Of a stretch of DNA of 12,168 nt, positions 6,486-12,168 are shown piece by piece (within the stretch, counting starts at the first letter, position 1; every line of letters starts with the position of its first letter). This DNA is from CAYGDT01 sp964348745 (GTDB taxonomy: Bacteria > Patescibacteriota > Gracilibacteria > Peribacterales > Peribacteraceae). The stretch lies in NCBI GenBank assembly GCA_964348745.1, contig CAYGDT010000044.1:1-12168 (forward strand), given 5' to 3'. The translations under genes were made by a program, and so were the position numbers. Below the pieces are notes generated by a model. The model did no database searches and was not told where the DNA came from. It worked only from the letters and a program-made list of their open reading frames with translations.

Positions 6486-6579
6486 TCGGAAATCGGGGAT
6501 CGGAAATCGGGCATAAGTTGATACAATTCACTGATTCCCGATCACTAATCACCGATCACTAATCACCGATCACCAATAA
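6483..6579. repeat. Inverted heptanucleotide array downstream of cysS
   Basis: The left arm 6483-6510 is four heptads: TGATCGG, AAATCGG, GGATCGG, AAATCGG; its first three bases are the cysS stop codon. The right arm 6531-6579 is seven heptads alternating CCGATCA and CTAATCA, with CTGATTC and CCAATAA at the ends. The reverse complement of the right unit (TGATCGG/TGATTAG) matches the left unit, so the arms can pair imperfectly across a 20-base spacer. It could act as a transcript-end structure for cysS, although no T-tract follows. Confidence 0.85.
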
Positions 6580-6822
6580 CGCTCCCAATGTTATCTTCCT
6601 AAAACGCCATGTTAGCTTTGCTACGCACATTTATGATTATTAGATACTATTATTTTTATTGCGCAATTCTAAATTATCATGCTGAAACCAGTGAAATAAA
6701 GCGGAATCATTGCAATCCTACTATAGTGAATCGTCAATCAGAGCCTCTCTGTTGTTTTCAATCGGGTATTTCGCATATCCATCCACCGTAACAATGTGCC
6801 TGACGGGGCGTTTATCTAGCTG
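6580..6822. other. Intergenic stretch without a gene
   Basis: This stretch is AT-rich from about 6630 to 6720. It contains a short plus-strand open frame (6609-6791) that starts in low-complexity TA-rich sequence, lacks a ribosome site and shows no protein-like character. TATAGT at 6722-6727 resembles a -10 but has no matching -35. I see no RNA gene or repeat here. It probably belongs to the upstream regulatory region of the surface-protein gene. Confidence 0.5.
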
Positions 6823-6914
6823 CACGGATCAGTGCGTACCATCTTGCTTTGGAGCACTAAGGGCGCTTAAATACCGCTGATCCGCCTCTATGACCCCATA
6901 GAGTCTGATCCGTG
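6823..6914 (+). promoter_or_regulatory. Candidate structured leader element with alternative pairings
   Basis: CACGGATCAG (6823-6832) pairs perfectly with CTGATCCGTG (6905-6914). Its core CGGATCAG can instead pair with a second copy CTGATCCG at 6877-6884. Inside lie AGTGC (6831-6835) with GCACT (6854-6858), and a perfect 7-bp hairpin CTCTATG-ACCC-CATAGAG (6886-6903) between the two CTGATCCG copies. The layout is that of a three-way junction with a possible switch. No known riboswitch class is recognised. A weak promoter (TTGCTT 6844, TTAAAT 6867, 17-base spacing) overlaps it, so it could alternatively be a DNA-level operator region. Confidence 0.4.
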
Positions 6915-7002
6915 TACACGCTCCTTTACGCATCGGCACCTTGCCTTCACTTCGTTGTTCTTTACACGAAGGAAGACAATCTTCACACGCAGTGCGCTGA
7001 GA

Positions 7003-7062
7003 GCGGGTCTTCGACCCGCAGGTTCAGTAGTTCATTTGCGTCGTGTTTTCGTATTGCAATAC
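7003..7062 (+). promoter_or_regulatory. Stable hairpin and 12-bp palindrome in surface-protein leader
   Basis: GCGGGTC-TTC-GACCCGC at 7003-7019 is a perfect 7-bp GC-rich hairpin with a three-base loop and no T-run after it, so it is not a classical terminator. GTATTGCAATAC at 7051-7062 is a perfect 12-bp palindrome that could be an operator or another small hairpin. A 10-bp palindrome CGTGTACACG lies just upstream at 6911-6920. Together these suggest a long structured 5' leader, as is common for stable, highly expressed surface-protein messages. Confidence 0.4.
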
Positions 7063-7108
7063 GCCTGTACCACGCGTTCTTTCTGTCTCGTGTACCCTCT
7101 TTATATAT

Positions 7109-7168
7109 AAGGAGAAAGGTGTGCCATCTTTTGAGCATCCATTCTCTCCACACAAGAGCAAAGAATAG
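7109..7168 (+). promoter_or_regulatory. Consensus Shine-Dalgarno with two overlapping GTG starts
   Basis: AAGGAG at 7109-7114 is the only strong Shine-Dalgarno I find placed before a start in the window. GTG at 7119 (4-base gap) is in frame with the surface protein and would add 51 residues upstream of the MKK start, including a leucine/phenylalanine-rich run. GTG at 7121 (6-base gap) opens a 15-codon frame (VPSFEHPFSPHKSKE) ending at TAG 7166-7168, a possible leader peptide. TATATA at 7102-7107 overlaps the site, so it may instead be a -10 region. Confidence 0.35.
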
Positions 7169-7208
7169 TCAGGTGTGCGATACGCTTCATTTGACCTTGA
7201 TAGATCCG

Positions 7209-7240
7209 TTTTCATTTCTTTTGTTTTTATTTCTTTTTTT
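7209..7240 (+). promoter_or_regulatory. U-rich tract upstream of the surface-protein start
   Basis: 26 of 32 bases are T, and the tract ends 31 bases before the ATG at 7272. With no Shine-Dalgarno nearby, a U-rich leader could promote ribosome loading, as described for ribosomal protein S1-dependent initiation. It is not preceded by a terminator hairpin. Confidence 0.4.
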
Positions 7241-7271
7241 ACACCTCTTCCTTATGGGATTTTCTCTTCGT

Positions 7272-10200
7272 ATGAAGAAAGTCCTCGCAGGAGTATCGGT
7301 TGCAGCCCTCTCACTTACCCAAGTGGGTACGGTGCTTGCAGCCTACAGTGATGTTCCTGCGGGTGTGTGGTACGGTGACGGCGTCAGCGCTTTCGTTGAT
7401 GCAGGTTACCTGGACGCCACTCAGGCTCGGTTCCGCGCTGGCGATTCCGCCAATCGCGCTGAGTTCGTGAAGCTGGTTGTCGAGCTGAACGGTGGAATTC
7501 TTTCCACTCCGCCAGCCGTCGCAAGCTTTAACGATGTTGCAACCGGTGCCTGGTATTATGGGTATTTCGAGGAGGCCGGCAAAGAAGGATGGGTTCGTGG
7601 TGACGGTGACTGCTACGGCAGCAAACCGTGCTACGGCCGTCCAGGCGCGAACATTAATCGCGCAGAAGCTGCCGCCCTCATCGTTCGCGCATTCGGACTT
7701 GCTCCGACTGGCGACGCTGCTCAGTTCGTCGATAACCCGAGCGGCCAGTGGTACACCAACGTCATTCAGACGGCGGCTGATCACTGTGTCCTACAGGGTG
7801 ACGACTCAACGGGTCGTGTTCGTCCGGGCGACAACATGAACCGCGCAGAAATGGTTACGATGCTCTACCGTGTCGACCAGGGTCTCACCTACGGTGTGGA
7901 CTGTGGCGGTACAATGAGCCAGGATCCGATGATCACGGATGCAGTTGCTACTTCCTCAACGACTGTTGAAGTCGAGTTCAATAAGCCACTCGACCAGGCA
8001 GCCGCTGAAGACAAGGCGCACTTCGCCGTTGTTGACGGTTCAAGCTTGACCGTAACTTCTGCCAATCTACTGGGAACCGACACTGTTGAACTCACCCTCG
8101 GTGAGTCATTGGAAGCCGGACACCAGTACACACTGACGGTCTCTGACATGATGACCGCAGATGATGTAGTCTTCGATGACAGCGCAGAATTCTCCGGTTA
8201 CACGGCATTCGTCCAGGGCAATGGTCTCCTTGAGGTTTCTCTCGCAGCCAGCAACCCTGTTGGCGATACTGTGCCACGAGGTGCAGTCGGCGTCGTGATG
8301 CTCTCAACGGACTTCACGGCTTCCTGCGACGATTCCATCGCTATCGAGAACTTGACGGTCCTTCACGAAGGATTCGGAACGGTCACCGATCTTGATGGTA
8401 TCTACGCCGCAGTGAACGGCGCTCGTATTACACGCAAGCGCACGATCGATACGCAGGACCAGACAGCTGACCTCCGTTTCGCTTCTCCATTGATCCTTGA
8501 TCCGTGTGAGACTGTGACGGTGGACATAGTCGCGGACTTCTCGTCCACGGCAACGGTGTCTGCAGAGCACAACCTCGTTGTTGAGCTCCCATCCGACGTA
8601 TTCGGTAATGCTAAAAGCGTGAGCGGTAACTTCCCGCTCCGCGGTGATACATTCCGTGTTGCAGCAGTTACGGGCGGTATCGTTACCGTGACCTACCGCA
8701 GCGTTTCACCGACACAGGTTCAGGTTGGTGACGTTGGCGCGGTTGTCGGTAAGTACGAAGTGTCTATCAACTCTACGGAGGACCAGACCTTCTACTCCGC
8801 TACATTCGAACAAAACAGCTCCGCTAGTGACGGAGATATCGTAAACATCGCAGTGCGCCGCACAGATGGCACGATCCTCACCAACACTGTCTCTCAGACG
8901 GTCGGTGACTTCGTAACCGTCGTGTTCGATCCTCCATTTACCGTGCTCGAGGGTGACAAGATCACACTCGAAATCATTGCCGACATCGTCGGTGGTGCAG
9001 GTAACTCGATCATCATGCACTTCGAAGAGAGCTCTGACCTCTTTGCGGTCGGTTCACTCTACGGTTACGGTGTAAACGGTCAGCTGTACGGATCTCAGAT
9101 CGCCCTTCCGGCTTCTGACAATGCTACAGAGGTGACAATCGATGCCGGTGAATTTACGATCGGTATCGACGGTCCCGCTGCACAGACCTACACGAAGCAG
9201 ACCAACGACGCTGTTCTTGCCAACGTCTCTTTTGCGACGGGCGGTGAGGATATCGACGTAAAGAACATTTTCATGGCTGTCCAGGGTACAACCAGCACTG
9301 GCGGTTCTATTAATGATGGCGCGTCTACTTCGGATGAAATTTATGAAATGTTGGAGAACGTACAGATGCGTAATAAGACCACCGGTCGCACGATCGATGG
9401 TGTGCGTCTGACGACATCCGGCACTTCCGGTAACACAAACACCGGTAGCAACCGAGGTACGTGGCAGATCTATCGCTTCGACGACTTCGTTGTTCGCGGT
9501 GATGAAGAATGGGAACTGCGTGTCGACTTCCTCGATAACGGCACCGGTACGCACCCAGGTAGCGGAGACAAGTTCCGCGCACATATTTGCGGCGAGCCGA
9601 CGCACATCCTCAGCGGTGGCGCACTCGTGGCAAACACTGTCGCCAATGGTGGCGCGTTGTGTGATTTCGGCGGTTTGATCACTGCTTCGGCAGCGTATCA
9701 GATGCAGGTCGAAGGACTCTCTACTGGTGATAAGGTCGGTGATGTTCGCCCACGCGGCGATATCGCTGGTAACTTCCACCAGATCGCTACAGCCACAATG
9801 ACGGTAACCGTTAAGGAAATCGGTGCAACGGACACGTCTGTGGAGAACTCCAAGAACGTCAACGTCTTCCGGTTCGAAGTTCGCGCCGGTCAGGCTGAAG
9901 ACTTGCTCTTCACCAAGACCATTTTCGCGTCTACGTCCGGATCGTTGAACAACGGTCAGAACTACGCACTGTGGGTTGATACCGACGGTGACGGTGTTGT
10001 CGATACCATCCTCGAGGACGGTGTCGCTGCACAGTCCAGCCAGGTCACCTTCAACGACCTCGCAGGCGGCGGATATGTTGTCCCGGCTCAGGAGACAGTC
10101 GTCTTCGAAGTCCACATGGACGTATCCTCCTCTCTGACAAACAATGACTTCCAGCTCCGCTTCGACACGGGTTCTACGGTGTCCTACATTGAAGCAGAGC

Positions 10201-11639
10201 AGCTCGATGACGGTTCCAGCTTGAGCAACATCAAGACGAATTCGACTTGCAGAGATTCTGCAGGTGCCGTCGCATCGACATGCGACATCGTCGTTACGAC
10301 CGTCTACTCTCAAGTGTTCTCGCTCGTCTCTCAGGGTGACTTGTACGTGACGCAGAGCAACCAGCCGCTGCGCAATCGCCAACTTCTTGGCGGTACGCTC
10401 GGCGAAGCGATCCTTCGCTTGCAGTTGCACGCTGAGAACGAGGCAATTGATGTAACAGACATCCAGTTCACCGGTTCCGGAACGCTCGGAGAGGGACTGG
10501 GTTCTGCAACGTCGATCGATCGTCTCGAACTCTATCGCGACGGTGAGTCCACCAAGTTTGCTGAAGCAACCAAGGGTGGATGTGGCACTGACACAAAGCT
10601 CAACCACAACCCGTTCGCTAGCAGCCGCACAATAGCCTACACAGGCGACCACGTTGGTTCCGGAACGGTTACGACCTTCTGTGCCAACATGGAAAGCGCT
10701 CAGCTCGTTGTCCCGAACGGCGCGGACGTAGATGTCCTCGTTCGTCCTCGCATGAAGACCGATGAGCAAGGTGGCGTAAGCAAGCAAACCATTTGGCTCT
10801 TCATTGGATCAGGTTCCGCGACCTACGACAACGTTGTCGTTCAGGCCCGTGGAGCTGAGTCCAGCAACGACCTGACGATGAACGACTCCGATGGAACTGC
10901 TGAAGGAGAAATTTTCGTTGGTGCTGAAACGAAGACCAGCAACTCCAACAGCAACTCGACGATCGTCGGTAACGAGAACGTTTCCGTTCTTTCGAAGATC
11001 ACGTCCATCACGAACGCAAACCCAGATGCTAACGGTACATCTGTACCGACGAGTATCTCGGCTATTGGTCAGTTCAAGTTCTCCGCTGCTGCCAATGGCA
11101 ACACGAAGCACGGACGCAACGACGTCGTACTGTCCGGTGTTGTGTTTAACGTAAACGCAACCAACGTCTCTATCGATGGTTCTACCTTCAAGATCTACAA
11201 CAAGGCAGACCAGACGAAGACATCCGCATGTACCGCATACAACGGTGCAACTCCTGTTGCAGCAGTCAGCGGTACTGCTTCCGGTTCGTTGATGATCGAA
11301 TGTAAGGGGCTTCGCGCCTCTACGGTCGACACGTCGATCGATTCCGGTACAGACTCGACATTCGTATTGCAGGCTGATATCACCAACCCGAACAACGCTT
11401 CGGCAAACGGTGGTGTCTCTGTATTGCAGGTTTCTCTCCAGAGGTTCGACACATTCGCCAACACACCAATCGCATTCGGTGCGTTCGGCGGAGCTACTCG
11501 ATCGCATATTGAATGGATCGATGAAGATCAGGCGAACACGTACGTTTTGCTTAATAACGTATCGACGACTCCTGGTGCAGTCTTTAACTGGATTGAGTAC
11601 CCAGAGACTTCTATCAAGTCGACAAGCTACAACAGCTAG
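7272..11639 (+). CDS. Secreted S-layer-like protein with three SLH repeats and tandem beta-sandwich domains
   Basis: The 1455-residue protein has a signal peptide (MKK, hydrophobic core, cleavage after VLA at residue 23). Three SLH repeats (about 25-75, 85-150, 155-205) anchor it to the cell wall; their usual TRAE motif is NRAE at N61, N129 and N190. A bacterial Ig-like domain of the SbsA/Big_5 kind follows (about 217-310), then a long series of threonine- and valine-rich beta-sandwich units of roughly 130-150 residues. A calcium-type motif DTDGDGVVD lies at 903-911, and an NSNSNSNS linker at about 1224. All 14 cysteines occur in seven local pairs. The codon use looks like that of an abundant protein. 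I chose ATG 7272 for its classical signal peptide; ATG 7254 (MGFSLRMKK) and GTG 7119 are in-frame alternatives. The frame is open up to 6912, but that part is leader. A strong terminator follows. Confidence 0.9.
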   Translation: MKKVLAGVSVAALSLTQVGTVLAAYSDVPAGVWYGDGVSAFVDAGYLDATQARFRAGDSANRAEFVKLVVELNGGILSTPPAVASFNDVATGAWYYGYFEEAGKEGWVRGDGDCYGSKPCYGRPGANINRAEAAALIVRAFGLAPTGDAAQFVDNPSGQWYTNVIQTAADHCVLQGDDSTGRVRPGDNMNRAEMVTMLYRVDQGLTYGVDCGGTMSQDPMITDAVATSSTTVEVEFNKPLDQAAAEDKAHFAVVDGSSLTVTSANLLGTDTVELTLGESLEAGHQYTLTVSDMMTADDVVFDDSAEFSGYTAFVQGNGLLEVSLAASNPVGDTVPRGAVGVVMLSTDFTASCDDSIAIENLTVLHEGFGTVTDLDGIYAAVNGARITRKRTIDTQDQTADLRFASPLILDPCETVTVDIVADFSSTATVSAEHNLVVELPSDVFGNAKSVSGNFPLRGDTFRVAAVTGGIVTVTYRSVSPTQVQVGDVGAVVGKYEVSINSTEDQTFYSATFEQNSSASDGDIVNIAVRRTDGTILTNTVSQTVGDFVTVVFDPPFTVLEGDKITLEIIADIVGGAGNSIIMHFEESSDLFAVGSLYGYGVNGQLYGSQIALPASDNATEVTIDAGEFTIGIDGPAAQTYTKQTNDAVLANVSFATGGEDIDVKNIFMAVQGTTSTGGSINDGASTSDEIYEMLENVQMRNKTTGRTIDGVRLTTSGTSGNTNTGSNRGTWQIYRFDDFVVRGDEEWELRVDFLDNGTGTHPGSGDKFRAHICGEPTHILSGGALVANTVANGGALCDFGGLITASAAYQMQVEGLSTGDKVGDVRPRGDIAGNFHQIATATMTVTVKEIGATDTSVENSKNVNVFRFEVRAGQAEDLLFTKTIFASTSGSLNNGQNYALWVDTDGDGVVDTILEDGVAAQSSQVTFNDLAGGGYVVPAQETVVFEVHMDVSSSLTNNDFQLRFDTGSTVSYIEAEQLDDGSSLSNIKTNSTCRDSAGAVASTCDIVVTTVYSQVFSLVSQGDLYVTQSNQPLRNRQLLGGTLGEAILRLQLHAENEAIDVTDIQFTGSGTLGEGLGSATSIDRLELYRDGESTKFAEATKGGCGTDTKLNHNPFASSRTIAYTGDHVGSGTVTTFCANMESAQLVVPNGADVDVLVRPRMKTDEQGGVSKQTIWLFIGSGSATYDNVVVQARGAESSNDLTMNDSDGTAEGEIFVGAETKTSNSNSNSTIVGNENVSVLSKITSITNANPDANGTSVPTSISAIGQFKFSAAANGNTKHGRNDVVLSGVVFNVNATNVSIDGSTFKIYNKADQTKTSACTAYNGATPVAAVSGTASGSLMIECKGLRASTVDTSIDSGTDSTFVLQADITNPNNASANGGVSVLQVSLQRFDTFANTPIAFGAFGGATRSHIEWIDEDQANTYVLLNNVSTTPGAVFNWIEYPETSIKSTSYNS

Positions 11640-11680
11640 TTGATTCGATCGGATGATCTTTTCCCTTGAATAAGGAACGA

Positions 11681-11711
11681 AAAACCCCTCTCGCAAGAGA
11701 GGGGTTTTTTT
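11681..11711 (+). terminator. Rho-independent terminator of the surface-protein gene
   Basis: CCCCTCTC (11685-11692), loop GCAA, GAGAGGGG (11697-11704) form a perfect 8-bp stem, extendable by A-T pairs, followed by seven T (11705-11711). An A-run on the 5' side means it could also work on the minus strand for the converging gene. It starts about 40 bases after the TAG stop. Confidence 0.95.
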
Positions 11712-11744
11712 GTATACGGGAAAGGTAGTATGAATTCAAAATCC

Positions 11745-11822
11745 CCCAGCGCACGTTGCCTACGTGCGCGCCACACGATAGGAGCAGCATGATTAGGCGC
11801 GCAGGAAGCATCCTGCGCTGGG
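11745..11822. repeat. Large imperfect inverted repeat between convergent genes
   Basis: Arms 11745-11772 and 11796-11822 (27-28 bases) pair with few mismatches around a 23-base loop. Each arm is also a small palindrome (GCGCACGT/ACGTGCGC on the left, GCGCAGGA/TCCTGCGC on the right), so the region can form either one long stem or two separate hairpins. It begins eight bases after the stop of the minus-strand gene. On the minus strand it is followed by GGGGGATTTTG, so it may serve as that gene's terminator, although the T-run is short. Confidence 0.7.
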
Positions 11823-11829
11823 TGAGGTT

Positions 11830-12168
11830 TTACCCCCACCACTTCCGCTTCATCTTTAACAACCAATACATCCACGGTCGTAGCACAATCATCTGCTCCT
11901 CTGGATACTGCACCACCTCTCCGCCGAACTTCTCTTTGAAGTCCGTAATGCCTTCCCAAGGATGAGAGGAGGGTGCGTCCGGTGGGGCAATGCCCAGCAA
12001 ATCATAGGACGTGCAACCCTGTTCTTTGCAGGTTCGCATAGATTCCCATTGCAGCACATACGGTGCCATACTGGCTCTATGAGCGTGATCCGAGGCTCCG
12101 TAGTAGTAGATACCCTGTTTGTTCCACATGACGCTTAAGACGCCAGCTGTAGGGGGTAGGGGGTAGGG
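11830..12168 (-). CDS. FemAB-family (peptidoglycan bridge) protein, C-terminal part only
   Basis: Only the last 112 codons are in the window; the frame continues past the edge. The sequence matches the C-terminal part of FemAB/FemX-type acyltransferases as I know them: YYYGASDHAHRASMAPYVLQWESM, then GCTSYDLLGIAPPDAP, HPWEGITDFKEKFGGEVVQYP and a hydrophobic basic tail (RPWMYWLLKMKRKWWG). Family members use aminoacyl-tRNA to add amino acids to the peptidoglycan cross-bridge precursor (GNAT-like fold); the exact substrate here cannot be told. An internal ATG at 12129 is not the start, because conserved family sequence runs through it. The upstream residues PYPLPPTAGVLSV include a proline-rich segment encoded by a TAGGGGG-type repeat. 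The gene converges on the surface-protein gene. Confidence 0.88.
   Translation of the reverse strand, partial: PYPLPPTAGVLSVMWNKQGIYYYGASDHAHRASMAPYVLQWESMRTCKEQGCTSYDLLGIAPPDAPSSHPWEGITDFKEKFGGEVVQYPEEQMIVLRPWMYWLLKMKRKWWG
12150..12168. repeat. TAGGGGG heptanucleotide array, cut by window edge
   Basis: Two full heptads of TAGGGGG plus TAGGG run to the end of the window. It is inside the FemAB-family reading frame, where the minus strand encodes PYPLPPT. The unit is seven bases, like the three intergenic arrays, and the G-runs could form a G-quadruplex if a fourth run lies beyond the edge. Confidence 0.7.

Noticed and set aside
6609..6791. A 60-codon plus-strand open frame between cysS and the surface-protein gene
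   Set aside because: It is in AT-rich intergenic sequence, has no ribosome site, and its composition (Tyr/Ile/His-rich) is not protein-like.
7003..7019. The GC hairpin considered as a tRNA T-arm or a terminator
   Set aside because: The loop does not fit TTCRANY, no acceptor or anticodon arms flank it, and there is no T-run after it.
6912..7253. The in-frame extension of the surface-protein gene upstream of 7254
   Set aside because: It contains hairpins, palindromes and a poly-T tract, and its translation is low-complexity. The signal peptide at 7272 marks the true N-terminus. The GTG at 7119 is kept only as an open question.
9054..10787. A 577-codon open frame on the minus strand opposite the surface-protein gene
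   Set aside because: It is antisense to a clear secreted protein with strong codon bias, which removes stops from the opposite strand. The translation has no recognisable domain or composition of a real protein. The 295-codon minus-strand frame at 10809-11696 is rejected for the same reason, and it also crosses the terminator.
11756..11965. A plus-strand open frame with AGGAG before an ATG at 11789
   Set aside because: It is mostly antisense to the FemAB-family C-terminus and starts inside the inverted repeat loop, so the ribosome-site match is likely chance.

Overview
The window looks like a chromosome segment from a candidate-phyla-radiation (Patescibacteria) bacterium, possibly a Peregrinibacteria relative. 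That placement is inferred from the gene set, the large SLH-type surface protein and the near absence of Shine-Dalgarno sites; nothing in the window fixes the taxonomy. TGA acts as a stop (fba, cysS, and the rnpA/yidC ATGA overlap), so the UGA-to-glycine recoding of Gracilibacteria/Absconditabacteria does not apply.

Layout. Positions 1-1896, minus strand: gatC and gatA, two subunits of the tRNA-dependent amidotransferase (gatA loses only its extreme C-terminus at the window edge). Positions 2012-3645, plus strand: rnpA (RNase P protein) and yidC (membrane insertase) overlapping by four bases, without rpmH in front. Positions 3652-4536, minus strand: a Staphylococcus-type class I fructose-bisphosphate aldolase, convergent with yidC. 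Positions 4671-6485, plus strand: an 86-residue acidic protein of unknown function, with a good promoter placed so that its mRNA would be leaderless, then cysS. Positions 6486-7271 are a long non-coding leader with several hairpins. Positions 7272-11639 encode a 1455-residue secreted surface protein with three SLH repeats and many beta-sandwich domains, followed by a strong terminator. Positions 11830-12168, minus strand: the 3' end of a FemAB-family gene.

Functional picture. The genes are housekeeping (tRNA charging and amidation, tRNA processing, membrane insertion, glycolysis) plus cell surface (S-layer-like protein, peptidoglycan-bridge-type enzyme). No mobile element, CRISPR array or defence system is visible.

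The most unusual content is small repeats. (1) Three related hairpin-forming elements sit inside coding sequence, one in rnpA and two in cysS, all in the same strand and reading frame, encoding a peptide like P-(T/A)-(F/S)-...-A-G-(K/R). They resemble in concept the Rickettsia palindromic elements that insert into genes. (2) Four loci carry arrays with a seven-base period but unrelated sequences (ATTGNNN, TTAAGTA, NRATYRG, TAGGGGG). Two of them are arranged as inverted arms. This recalls the heptanucleotide STRR repeats of cyanobacteria. (3) The surface-protein leader has one strand segment that can pair with either of two downstream copies, and the surface protein itself carries exactly 14 cysteines in seven local pairs.
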